Origin: an uncultured Lachnospiraceae bacterium | Lineage (GTDB): Bacteria > Bacillota > Clostridia > Lachnospirales > Lachnospiraceae | DNA: 64,000 bases | Assembly (NCBI GenBank): GCA_947629525.1 | Contig: CANREB010000004.1 | Coordinates: 1 to 64,000 of the forward strand | Direction of reading: 5' to 3' | In this document: positions 42,325-50,465 of the stretch, one piece after another | How the letters are laid out: each line of letters starts with the position of its first letter | Numbering within the stretch: the first letter of the stretch is position 1 | Position numbers and translations under genes: made by a program | The notes under the pieces: model-generated | Seen by the model: the letters and a program-made list of their open reading frames with translations, nothing else | What the model was told of the DNA's origin: nothing | Database searches by the model: none

Positions 42325-43338
42325 CTATTCATCACTGAGGATTATTTTTTCCCTTATCTTCTCATTGATATTTTGTTCTTTAAATGTCACACACTGCAGA
42401 ATAGAATTTTTGATCTCTATCGCCTTGGAACTTCCATGAGTCTTGACCACAAGACCATTAAGTCCAAGAAGCGGCGCTCCGCCGTATTCTTCAAGGCTGA
42501 ACCCTTTAAGCGTACGCTTAAGCGCGGGTTTGACAAGAAGCGCTCCTATCTTGCTCCTAAGGCTCGTCATCATACCTGATTTTACCATCTTTATAAGAGT
42601 CGCACCGACTCCCTCATACAGTTTCAATATGATATTTCCCGCAAACGCTTCGCATACGATCACATCCGCGTAGCCTGACGGAATGTCACGCGCCTCGATG
42701 CTTCCGATAAAATTAATCTCCGGGCAGTTTTTAAGCAAGGGGAAAGTCTCTTTGACAAGGGCATTTCCTTTTTCTTCCTCCGCTCCTATATTCACTATCG
42801 CGACACGCGGCTTGTCCACGCCCATTACGCTCTCCATATACACTGAGCCCATCTTTGCAAACTGTACAAGATGTGACGGTCTGGCGTCAACATTCGCACC
42901 GCAGTCAATGAGCAGTGAGCATCCTTTTTCTGTGGGAATGAGCGGGGCTAAAGGCGGTCTTTCTATACCTTTTATCCTGCCGACAATGAGCTGCCCGCCG
43001 ACGAGGACCGCACCTGAACTTCCTGCCGAGACAAACGCATCGCACACACCGTTCTTTACAAGATTAAGCGCCACTACTATTGACGAGTCTTTCTTTTTTC
43101 TTATCGCCATTACGGGCGGCTCGGCTGTTTCGATAACTTCCGTCGCGTTGACTGTCTCTATGAGCGACTTGTCGTATGTATATTTGCCAAGTTCGGCTTG
43201 TATTACATCCTGATTACCGACAAGATATACTTTCACTTTACTGTTCTCGTTTACTGCTTCTACCGCGCCTTTTAAGATTTCAAAAGGTGCATTGTCCCCG
43301 CCCATGGCATCCACAGCGACTTTAGTCATTTCTCCCAT
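42325..43338 (-). CDS. plsX: Phosphate acyltransferase PlsX
   Basis: A 337-residue enzyme making acyl-phosphate from acyl-ACP, the donor used by PlsY (gene at 16003). It begins VAVDAMGGDNAPFEILKGA, the family hallmark, with FVSAGSSGAVLVGG, IDCGANVDARPSHL and CEAFAGNIILKLYEG. Length is typical. It has its own promoter-like sequence after the rpmF terminator-like hairpin. Confidence 0.97.
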   Translation of the reverse strand: MGEMTKVAVDAMGGDNAPFEILKGAVEAVNENSKVKVYLVGNQDVIQAELGKYTYDKSLIETVNATEVIETAEPPVMAIRKKKDSSIVVALNLVKNGVCDAFVSAGSSGAVLVGGQLIVGRIKGIERPPLAPLIPTEKGCSLLIDCGANVDARPSHLVQFAKMGSVYMESVMGVDKPRVAIVNIGAEEEKGNALVKETFPLLKNCPEINFIGSIEARDIPSGYADVIVCEAFAGNIILKLYEGVGATLIKMVKSGMMTSLRSKIGALLVKPALKRTLKGFSLEEYGGAPLLGLNGLVVKTHGSSKAIEIKNSILQCVTFKEQNINEKIREKIILSDE

Positions 43339-43413
43339 TGTTTACCTCATTTCCGCGACGTTTTCCGCGCATGTTCTCCATTATCTGATTTTTTTAAATT
43401 CTCTCTGATATTA

Positions 43414-43442
43414 AATATACTAGACCATATGCCAAAAATCAA
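43414..43442 (-). promoter_or_regulatory. Putative plsX promoter
   Basis: Minus strand -35 TTGATT (43437-43442), 17-base spacer, -10 TATATT (43414-43419). No FapR-type operator was recognised. Confidence 0.5.
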
Positions 43443-43445
43443 GAC

Positions 43446-43480
43446 AAATTAAGGGTCATATATCGCTATACAACCCTTAA
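43446..43480 (-). terminator. Probable terminator downstream of rpmF
   Basis: Stem TTAAGGGT/ACCCTTAA (43449-43456 with 43473-43480) with a 16-base loop and only a short T stretch afterwards. It lies 17 bases after the rpmF stop. Confidence 0.45.
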
Positions 43481-43496
43481 CTCTTAATTCTGAAAA

Positions 43497-43676
43497 TCAG
43501 TCAACCTTGATGATCTCCTTCTTATTATATGAGCCGCACGCCTTGCATACTCTGTGGGGCACCATAAGTGCGCCGCACTTGCTGCACTTTACCAATGTGG
43601 GTACGGTCATCTTCCAGTTCGCTCTTCTCTTATCTCTTCTTGACTTAGAAGATTTATTCTTCGGACAAATAGACAT
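43497..43676 (-). CDS. rpmF: 50S ribosomal protein L32
   Basis: A 59-residue protein beginning MSICPKNKSSKSRRDKRRAN, the L32 N-terminal hallmark. Two Cys pairs, C-S-K-C-G and C-K-A-C-G (about residues 31-48), make a zinc-ribbon, so this is the zinc-containing form. It lies three bases after the DUF177 gene stop, the near-universal yceD-rpmF pairing. Confidence 0.97.
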   Translation of the reverse strand: MSICPKNKSSKSRRDKRRANWKMTVPTLVKCSKCGALMVPHRVCKACGSYNKKEIIKVD

Positions 43677-43678
43677 TG

Positions 43679-44200
43679 TTACACCTCCTTATTCGCATTA
43701 AAAATATCTCCAATAGCCGCCATACGGGGGTCAGGAACAAACGCATCGCATCCGCATTCCCCCTTGTTAAGATTGCTGCCGCATACAGGACATATGCCTT
43801 TGCAGTCTTCCCTGCATAAGATCTTAACAGGCCAATTCAGTAATATTTCGTTATTGATTAGTTCATCTACATTTAAGTGATATCCCTCCATATACGGGGC
43901 GTCCGAGTCAACGTCTTCCCCCTCGTAATCGGGCGATACCGCTTCGCATGAAAAAGACAGATCAAATGTATTATCAACCTCGTCAAGACACCTGTCACAC
44001 TTGAAAGCTAACGTAAGCTTTACGCTGCACTCAACAAGCGCCTTTGACTGTCCGATGTTGGAAGCTTTAAGCTGAACAGGGCTTTTATCCTTTATCGGGA
44101 AATCCCCGAGACGGCTCGAATATGTGTCGGGCTCGTAAGAAAGTTCCCATTCCTGTTCCCGTGCTTCATTCATAAATACATCTGTCAAATTCACTACCAT
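43679..44200 (-). CDS. DUF177 (YceD-family) protein
   Basis: A 173-residue acidic protein with a conserved C-R-x-x-C-K-G-I-C-P-V-C-G cluster (LCREDCKGICPVCGSNLNKG, about residues 130-149) and an earlier CDRCLDEV pair. The family accompanies rpmF and is implicated in 23S rRNA maturation in plants and bacteria. Shine-Dalgarno ggagtctgct. A near-perfect promoter sits immediately upstream. Confidence 0.92.
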   Translation of the reverse strand: MVVNLTDVFMNEAREQEWELSYEPDTYSSRLGDFPIKDKSPVQLKASNIGQSKALVECSVKLTLAFKCDRCLDEVDNTFDLSFSCEAVSPDYEGEDVDSDAPYMEGYHLNVDELINNEILLNWPVKILCREDCKGICPVCGSNLNKGECGCDAFVPDPRMAAIGDIFNANKEV

Positions 44201-44227
44201 AGCAGACTCCTATTCACATACCTGTTT

Positions 44228-44256
44228 ATTATACACAGCACGGTATATTTTGTCAA
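44228..44256 (-). promoter_or_regulatory. DUF177-rpmF sigma-A promoter
   Basis: Minus strand -35 TTGACA (44251-44256), 17-base spacer, -10 TATAAT (44228-44233): both hexamers are perfect consensus. Confidence 0.85.
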
Positions 44257-44370
44257 CTGTTTTATTTTAACAAAATAAATTCCTACAAATTCATTAAACT
44301 ATGCAGAATAAAATACATCAGAGATACCATACTCATTGTACCGGATTGCACCTACCCTGTAAACTTTCTT

Positions 44371-45171
44371 TTAATCTGTAAAAAGCTGTGCCCAGTAGCG
44401 CCAGCCGTTTTCCGTAACCAAATAGCTTACACCAAGCTTTCCATAATCGCCTTTCAAAATATTTGCACGATGTTCCGGGCTGTTCATCCAATCCTCCATG
44501 ACCTCTTCCGGTGTAGTCTGACCCCATGCAATGTTTTCGCCTGCACACCTATATTTAATACCACACTCATCAAAAACCGTAAAGCAGCTTGTGCCATTCG
44601 GACGGGTATGCTCACACAAAATTACCATCTCCTTAGCCCGGATATTTGCCGCATTTGCAAGCTCATCACTCCATGACAGCGCTGAAAGCCCGACCGCGGC
44701 GCGCTCTCTGTTTACTATGTCCAATACCTGTCTGGCATAGCTGTTCTCCGAAACAATACCACCATTTTTCTGCGCCGTGGGAACTTTGCCAAGCCTGCCT
44801 TCCGCTTTGCCGTACTGAATATAATGCTGATACAGCACATCTGCATTCGTTCCTAATGCCGCCACTACATCAGGATTTGCATACGCATAAAACGTCGCGT
44901 CAAATTCTTCATTTGGAACTGTTAAATCCGTCAAATCATTTTCCGGCGATACAGCCGCCCGCCCCTCTGATTTGCCATACATCAGATAATGTTGGTACAG
45001 TGCATTTATATCAGTACCCAACGCCGACGCTACATCAGGGTTTACCTGTGCATAATACTCGGCATCAAACAATGTGTTGTCAGGCATTAACTCTGGCTTG
45101 GCATACGCTGTAGTTCCCATACCAAGCACACAAGTTAAATATACAGCTGCTATCATAAATTTTCTTTTCAT
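44371..45171 (-). CDS. Secreted CAP/SCP-domain protein with two N-P-D-V repeats
   Basis: A 266-residue exported protein. A signal peptide (about residues 1-24, ending A-Y-A) precedes two copies of a roughly 45-residue repeat: FDAEYYAQVNPDVASALG then LYQHYLMYGKSEGR, and FDATFYAYANPDVVAALG then LYQHYIQYGKAEGR. The C-terminal CAP domain (about 140-266) has VNRERAAVGL, HTRPNGTSCF, CAGENIAWG and WMNSPEHRANIL, with both conserved His and Glu. Clostridial CAP domains are found in surface or matrix-associated proteins; activity unknown. ATG at 45171 follows gaggtgg. Confidence 0.88.
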   Translation of the reverse strand: MKRKFMIAAVYLTCVLGMGTTAYAKPELMPDNTLFDAEYYAQVNPDVASALGTDINALYQHYLMYGKSEGRAAVSPENDLTDLTVPNEEFDATFYAYANPDVVAALGTNADVLYQHYIQYGKAEGRLGKVPTAQKNGGIVSENSYARQVLDIVNRERAAVGLSALSWSDELANAANIRAKEMVILCEHTRPNGTSCFTVFDECGIKYRCAGENIAWGQTTPEEVMEDWMNSPEHRANILKGDYGKLGVSYLVTENGWRYWAQLFTD

Positions 45172-45267
45172 TCCTGCTCCACCTCGCAATTCAATTTGTT
45201 ATATGAGTGCATATATTATATCACTTTTTGACATCTGTTTTTGTCCGAATGAGCAATTTAGTTTACA

Positions 45268-46356
45268 TTAAAATAACGGTACTATATAATTAATCCACCT
45301 GTCATTGGTATCATTCACTTTCAACATTATCCCAATATGCCTGGTTTCATCTGCACTGACGGTTAAATAAAGGTCTTCACCATCCTCACTAATTTTTTCC
45401 AAATTATTTTTAATGTATTCTATATGCTCATCATTGTTAGCCTTCAAAAATGAGATTACTTCTATCTGTGCGGCATATTGAACCATATCGCTCTCATAGA
45501 AATATTCGTAATGAATATTTTTATCATTTTTAGTCAAATATCCCATAGCACCTTTTACACCGCCAACTATCGCTGAAGCAGCAGCCTCAACTTTTGTTTG
45601 CTCCCATTCTTCTGATGCTTTTTCTTTAATAGCTTCTGACATACTGTCTTTTTCTAAACCTTTTCCTATAACATCCTCAACTTCGGAAGTTATTTCATCA
45701 CTGTCAATATTCTCAAGCTTTTTTTCTGTAGATTTCATAACATTATCAAAAACCCCTTTTGCTACAGCTTTAAGACCATTTAAAAATCCACTATTGTTTT
45801 TATCTTTTTCTTCCATGGATAAAATCGTATAGCCCTTTTTCTCCGAAACCTCCCATTCCACTCCATTATGATTTGCCCACTCTTCCAACTGGCTCAGGCT
45901 TAGGCAAGAAGCGTCTATATAATCTATATCTGAATAATCAATTTCAGGTACATATATAGTAGCTGTTCCCTTATTAGACTCTGTTTTATCATTAACTGCA
46001 TAAACCTCTATGGAATAGTCCATGCCTCTGTCCTTAATCGGTACGTAAAACTTATTTTTTGATGTGAATAATTCCCCTCTAGTATTAGTATAACTATAAT
46101 ATACATGATATGATTTAACTCCGCTAACCTCTGTCCATTCAAAACAAACATATTCACCATCAATATAACAGTTTGTTATCTGTGGTGCTTCAAGCGCAGC
46201 TTTAGTTTTTGCTTCGGCAGATATGCCAGTACCAAGACATACGATAGTTACCATAAACGCCATTATCATTGCTGTAATTTTTTTATTTAGTTTTTCTGAT
46301 TGATTTTTAAATCTACTTTCCATAATCTGTTTGTCCTTTCTAAACTTTTTGTTCAT
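45268..46356 (-). CDS. Secreted protein of unknown function with a fibronectin-III-like domain
   Basis: A 362-residue protein. A basic N-terminus and a hydrophobic signal segment end G-I-S-A-E-A-K. A beta-sandwich-like region follows (about residues 58-135; PQITNCYIDGEYVCFEWTEV, then VKSYHVYYSY), resembling FnIII, then an acidic helical region and a C-terminal domain of no recognised family. The ATG at 46356 overlaps the stop of a 25-codon upstream ORF (ATGA), suggesting coupled translation. An alternative ATG twelve codons in (46323) has its own aaagga site. The promoter contains a nine-base G tract, so expression may be phase variable. Confidence 0.7.
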   Translation of the reverse strand: MNKKFRKDKQIMESRFKNQSEKLNKKITAMIMAFMVTIVCLGTGISAEAKTKAALEAPQITNCYIDGEYVCFEWTEVSGVKSYHVYYSYTNTRGELFTSKNKFYVPIKDRGMDYSIEVYAVNDKTESNKGTATIYVPEIDYSDIDYIDASCLSLSQLEEWANHNGVEWEVSEKKGYTILSMEEKDKNNSGFLNGLKAVAKGVFDNVMKSTEKKLENIDSDEITSEVEDVIGKGLEKDSMSEAIKEKASEEWEQTKVEAAASAIVGGVKGAMGYLTKNDKNIHYEYFYESDMVQYAAQIEVISFLKANNDEHIEYIKNNLEKISEDGEDLYLTVSADETRHIGIMLKVNDTNDRWINYIVPLF

Positions 46357-46430
46357 CTATTCTGATGCGACATCTGCCTGTAGCGGCATCCTGTATCCTG
46401 TGGCTTGTTATTCTTGTCCAACATTCTCAT
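46353..46430 (-). CDS. 25-codon upstream ORF of the secreted protein gene
   Basis: ATG at 46430 has a strong Shine-Dalgarno (ggagg, nine bases upstream). It encodes MRMLDKNNKPQDTGCRYRQM plus five more residues and stops with TGA overlapping the ATG of the next gene. No run of one codon suggests classic attenuation, so translational coupling is the simpler idea. The peptide itself has no recognisable motif. Confidence 0.5.
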   Translation of the reverse strand: MRMLDKNNKPQDTGCRYRQMSHQNR

Positions 46431-46472
46431 TTTCAATATCCTCCTATTATCATTTTATAATGCCGCTTATAT

Positions 46473-46503
46473 ATAATACCCCCCCCCTGTATAGGTTTGT
46501 CAA
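46473..46503 (-). promoter_or_regulatory. Promoter with G9 tract in the spacer (candidate phase-variable switch)
   Basis: Minus strand -35 TTGACA (46498-46503, perfect) and -10 TATTAT (46473-46478), separated by 19 bases of which nine are a G run (C9 on the plus strand, 46479-46487). Loss of two Gs would give the ideal 17-base spacer. Confidence 0.6.
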
Positions 46504-46559
46504 GCATTTTGTCATATCTTGTCAAATAAATATTGGGACTGTTTTATCAAAAAATTTTC

Positions 46560-46598
46560 AGTGACAAAAATGTTACTTTATAGTATAATACTGTCACT
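46560..46598 (+). promoter_or_regulatory. tmcAL promoter flanked by a 7-bp dyad
   Basis: -35 GTGACA (46561-46566), 17-base spacer, -10 TATAAT (46584-46589). AGTGACA (46560-46566) and TGTCACT (46592-46598) form an inverted pair around the core promoter, possibly an operator. Confidence 0.55.
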
Positions 46599-46711
46599 CA
46601 AGAAATCTTATCTTTGAATAAATCTGTTGAACAGTTTTGCATTTGTTTTTAAAAAACGAACAGTTTGTGCATGCGCCATATAATATTGATAAAAAAAGGG
46701 GGAAAATGCTT

Positions 46712-47968
46712 ATGAAAACCGCTGCTGTTATCGCAGAATATAATCCGTTCCACAACGGACATTTATATCAGCTCAACGCTATACGCGGCGAAATTAACGC
46801 CGACTGCATCATTGTGCTTATGAGCGGCGATTTTGTACAACGCGGCGAACCCGCGATTATCGACAAATACGCACGATGTGAAGCAGCGCTCAGAGGCGGC
46901 GCCGATCTTGTGATTGAGCTTCCTTCCTATTTTGCGCTTGGCAGTGCGGAATATTTTGCCAACGGCGCAGTATCACTTCTTGACAAACTTGGCGTGATCG
47001 ACGTACTTCACTTCGGAAGCGAATGCGGCGATATCGGCATTCTCACCAAATATGCCTCCTGCCTTGCATCCGAAACTCCGGAATACAAAAAAACACTCAA
47101 CATGTTTTTAAGACAGGGATTTTCATTCCCGACGGCACGTTCAAAGGCTATGTTGGAATGTTTCCACCTTGACGAAGATATTTTGTCTAAAGCCAACAAC
47201 AGCCTTGCAATCGAATATATCAAGGCTGTCATCAGACGCAAAAGTTCCATAAAACCTGTCACTCTCCTGCGCAAAGGCGGGGAATACGATTCGAAAAGTC
47301 TTACAAACGGCGAACCCGCATCGGCAAAAGCAATAAGGCATGCGCTTTTAAGCCTTCCCGAAAACAGCAGTGAAAATACCACAGATTTACTGCGTGAATT
47401 TATTCCGGACTATGTTTTGAAACATTTGATCAGTGATGTGCTTATGTGCATTGACGACTTTTCGGGATTACTGCACTACAAGCTCTTATCTTCGCAAAAC
47501 TTAACGGAAAAATATTATGATGTAAACGAAACACTTACAAACACTATTTTCAACAAGCTTCCATCATTTACTGCTTTCTCGGATTTTGTTTTGGAATGTA
47601 AATCAAAAAACCTTACTTATTCTCATATATGCCGGGGGCTTATGCACATAATCCTCGATATGACCGATGAAAATGCCTGCCTGTTAAAAGAAAACGATTA
47701 CTCCCTGTACGCACGCGTACTGGGGTTCTCCGACAATGGGAAAAATATCTTAAAGTCCATTAAGGCAAACTCATCGATACCAATAATAACAAAGCCGTCA
47801 AAAGCCCTTAAAGAGCTTGACGGCATAAGTCTGTCATCATTTAAATCTGACATTAATGTCACAAATATCTACAACAGCGTGCGTCTTCGGAAAGCATCGC
47901 ATATCCTGCGAAACAACACGCATCATATGATGCCGAACGAACTTACCCGTGAACTTATACGGATATGA
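46712..47968 (+). CDS. tmcAL: tRNA(Met) cytidine acetate ligase (TmcAL, YlbM family)
   Basis: A 418-residue enzyme that uses acetate and ATP to form N4-acetylcytidine at the wobble base of elongator tRNA-Met. The HIGH-like nucleotidyl-transferase motif is VIAEYNPFHNGHLYQLN (about residues 6-22), then IVLMSGDFVQRGEPAIIDK and a central GGADLVIELP. ATG at 46712 lies nine bases after a GGGGG Shine-Dalgarno; another ATG at 46706 is only three bases away from it. It is convergent with the DUF711 gene, whose stop lies immediately next to its own. Confidence 0.92.
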   Translation: MKTAAVIAEYNPFHNGHLYQLNAIRGEINADCIIVLMSGDFVQRGEPAIIDKYARCEAALRGGADLVIELPSYFALGSAEYFANGAVSLLDKLGVIDVLHFGSECGDIGILTKYASCLASETPEYKKTLNMFLRQGFSFPTARSKAMLECFHLDEDILSKANNSLAIEYIKAVIRRKSSIKPVTLLRKGGEYDSKSLTNGEPASAKAIRHALLSLPENSSENTTDLLREFIPDYVLKHLISDVLMCIDDFSGLLHYKLLSSQNLTEKYYDVNETLTNTIFNKLPSFTAFSDFVLECKSKNLTYSHICRGLMHIILDMTDENACLLKENDYSLYARVLGFSDNGKNILKSIKANSSIPIITKPSKALKELDGISLSSFKSDINVTNIYNSVRLRKASHILRNNTHHMMPNELTRELIRI

Positions 47969-49333
47969 TCAGTTCTTAAAGCTGTGTATCGGGGCAGGTA
48001 TTCTTCCGCCGCGGTTTACAAATGCGTCACATGAAAATCCGTTCACGGGCATTATCGGTGCATGACCCAAAAGCCCGCCAAACTCTGCATTTTCTCCGAC
48101 CGTCTTCCCAATGACAGGTATAACGCGTACCGCGGTAGTCTTTTGATTTACCATTCCTATCGCCAGTTCGTCAGCTATTATGCCTGATATTGTCGTCGCT
48201 TTAGTATCGCCCGGTATCGCTATCATATCAAGTCCGACCGAACATACGCAAGTCATAGCTTCAAGTTTTTCGAGCGTAAGCGCACCCGCATTTACTGCAT
48301 CTATCATTCCCTGATCCTCGCTGACAGGGATAAATGCACCGCTGAGTCCTCCTACGTATGACGATGCCATAACGCCGCCTTTTTTCACTTGGTCATTCAA
48401 AAGCGCAAGCGCTGCCGTAGTACCGGGCGCACCTGCATGTTCCAATCCTATCTCGCATAATATATCCGCTACGCTGTCGCCAATAGCCGGCGTAGGCGCA
48501 AGCGACAAGTCTACAATTCCAAACGGTATTCCGAGGCGCTTAGACGCTTCCTGAGCAACAAGCTGACCTACCCGCGTTACCTTAAACGCAGTCTTTTTGA
48601 TGGTCTCGCAAAGGACTTCAAAATTCTCTCCGCGTACGCTTTCGAGCGCGGTCTTTACCACACCCGGACCGCTCACACCGACATTTATTATCATATCCGC
48701 CTCTGTCACACCGTGGAATGCTCCCGCCATAAACGGATTATCGTCAGGTGCATTGCAGAACACCACAAGCTTTGAGCAGCCTATTGAGTCGTTTTCCTTT
48801 GTAAGCTCTGCCGTTGCTTTTATAATATCACCCATAATGCGCACTGCATCCATATTTATCCCTGTCTTGGTAGAACCCAGATTGACAGAACTGCACACAA
48901 GCTGCGTCGCGGCAAGCGCATTTGGTATTGAACGCATAAGAAGTTCATCCGCTTTTGTCATTCCTTTTGACACAAGCGCAGAATACCCGCCAAGGAAATT
49001 TACTCCCACATCTCTTCCCGCACGGTCAAGCGTCTTTGCTATGGCTGTAAAATCATCGGGTGTCTTGCATGCTGCCCCGCCTATTATCGCTATCGGGGTA
49101 ACTGAGATCCTTTTGTTCACAATAGGTATGCCAAATTCCTTTTCTATCTCATTTCCAACAGCCACCAAATCTTTTGCCGCCGAAGTGATTTTGTTATATA
49201 TCTTTTTATTTAGACTCTCAAGATCCGAGTCTATACAATCCAAAAGGCTTATTCCAAGAGTTATCGTCCTGACATCGAGGTTTTCTTTTTCGATCATTTT
49301 GTTTGTTTCTATGACTTCACTTATATTTATCAT
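47969..49333 (-). CDS. PFL-family protein (DUF711, UPF0210)
   Basis: A 454-residue cytosolic protein. Family blocks: [13 protein letters not shown]-like start (here V-R-T-I-T-L-G-I-S), [35 protein letters not shown], and [20 protein letters not shown] near the end. The family is related in fold to pyruvate formate-lyase-type proteins, but lacks the glycyl radical motif; the role is unknown. It normally sits directly after an ACT-domain gene, as here, implying regulation by a small ligand. Confidence 0.93.
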   Translation of the reverse strand: MINISEVIETNKMIEKENLDVRTITLGISLLDCIDSDLESLNKKIYNKITSAAKDLVAVGNEIEKEFGIPIVNKRISVTPIAIIGGAACKTPDDFTAIAKTLDRAGRDVGVNFLGGYSALVSKGMTKADELLMRSIPNALAATQLVCSSVNLGSTKTGINMDAVRIMGDIIKATAELTKENDSIGCSKLVVFCNAPDDNPFMAGAFHGVTEADMIINVGVSGPGVVKTALESVRGENFEVLCETIKKTAFKVTRVGQLVAQEASKRLGIPFGIVDLSLAPTPAIGDSVADILCEIGLEHAGAPGTTAALALLNDQVKKGGVMASSYVGGLSGAFIPVSEDQGMIDAVNAGALTLEKLEAMTCVCSVGLDMIAIPGDTKATTISGIIADELAIGMVNQKTTAVRVIPVIGKTVGENAEFGGLLGHAPIMPVNGFSCDAFVNRGGRIPAPIHSFKN

Positions 49334-49354
49334 CGCAATCGACCTCCGTACAGC

Positions 49355-49627
49355 CTACAGCCTGTGCATGCTATTGAAAATTTCTTCTCTTTGGCATTTT
49401 ATGATAACACCTATTTCCTCGCCCAGTCTGTCCAAATCGTCGGTCACTTCGCTTATCGGCTTCAAAGATTTGCTCATATCGGCAATCATCATCATATTAA
49501 AATAATCGTCAACTATCGTCTGTGAAATATCGAGAATATTTATCTTATTCTCTGCAAGATATGTACAAACCCTTGCAATAATACCGACTGTATCTTTTCC
49601 TACTACTGTGATTATTGTTTTTTTCAT
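49355..49627 (-). CDS. Stand-alone ACT-domain protein (UPF0237)
   Basis: A 90-residue single ACT domain, beginning KKTIITVVGKDTVGIIARVC, with the loop Y-L-A-E-N-K-I-N-I-L-D-I. Such domains bind amino acids. It is conserved next to DUF711 across Clostridia, which suggests the two work as one system. Confidence 0.92.
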   Translation of the reverse strand: MKKTIITVVGKDTVGIIARVCTYLAENKINILDISQTIVDDYFNMMMIADMSKSLKPISEVTDDLDRLGEEIGVIIKCQREEIFNSMHRL

Positions 49628-49642
49628 AATAATTCCCCCATG

Positions 49643-50440
49643 CTAAAATTCTACTGCCTGAGACAGTTCGCTTCGTTTTGCTATGTATATCGGAAAATCA
49701 TCAGCTTTGTACTGATTATCAGCCATTGTGATTTCAAGCCTTACGGTTTCGTAGGCAAGTTCCGCCAGATTGTTTTCCTTGCTCAAATGCCCTAAAAACA
49801 CAGCCCGCAGGTCATCATTCAAAATTCTGCTCAAAAGCTTCCCCGAAAGTTCATTTGACAGATGTCCCCTCTTGCTAAGTATGCGCTGTTTCAGATAATA
49901 GGGATACGGACCTACCTGAAGCATATTTATGTCGTGATTTGCCTCAAGCATAAGCACGTCCATTCCTTTTAAACTTTCCACCGTATATTCGTCATATGTA
50001 CCCAAGTCAGTCACAATTGCCATTCTGCTGTTTCCATATTGAAATCTGTACGCCACCGGCTGCACCGCATCATGCGATATCCTCATCGGATTGACTGTAA
50101 TATCTTTTAATATCATCTTTTCATCGGCTGACACTTCACAGAAAAGCGACTCGTCTATTTCTCCAAGCCCTTCAGTATTTTTGATTGCCTCTATCGTGCC
50201 TGCCGTTGCATATATCGGAATGCCGAATTTTCTGCTGATAACTCCAAGACCGTTAATATGATCCGCGTGCTCATGCGTGATAAGTATGCCGTCTATATCG
50301 TTTCCCGTAAGCCCAAGCCTGTTTAATCCTTCCATCGTCCGCTTACAGCTTATTCCAACATCTACCAAAAGGTGTGTTGCTTCCGTACCCACGTACACGC
50401 AGTTACCACTGCTGCCGCTGGCAATACTGCACATCTTCAT
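49643..50440 (-). CDS. MBL-fold hydrolase (YycJ/WalJ-like)
   Basis: A 265-residue MBL protein. It begins MKMCSIASGSSGNCVYVGTE, the YycJ hallmark, and has the metal motif ILITHEHADHINGLG (about residues 52-66), a later A-N-H-D and F-L-G-H-L-S-K-E-N-N. In Bacillus and others YycJ belongs to the WalKR group and is linked to DNA maintenance and cell-wall control. Here it sits apart from walKR, in the polA-coaE/FtsA region. Shine-Dalgarno ggagga. Confidence 0.92.
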   Translation of the reverse strand: MKMCSIASGSSGNCVYVGTEATHLLVDVGISCKRTMEGLNRLGLTGNDIDGILITHEHADHINGLGVISRKFGIPIYATAGTIEAIKNTEGLGEIDESLFCEVSADEKMILKDITVNPMRISHDAVQPVAYRFQYGNSRMAIVTDLGTYDEYTVESLKGMDVLMLEANHDINMLQVGPYPYYLKQRILSKRGHLSNELSGKLLSRILNDDLRAVFLGHLSKENNLAELAYETVRLEITMADNQYKADDFPIYIAKRSELSQAVEF

Positions 50441-50465
50441 TTAAATCAGTTCCTCCGCCCGCACA

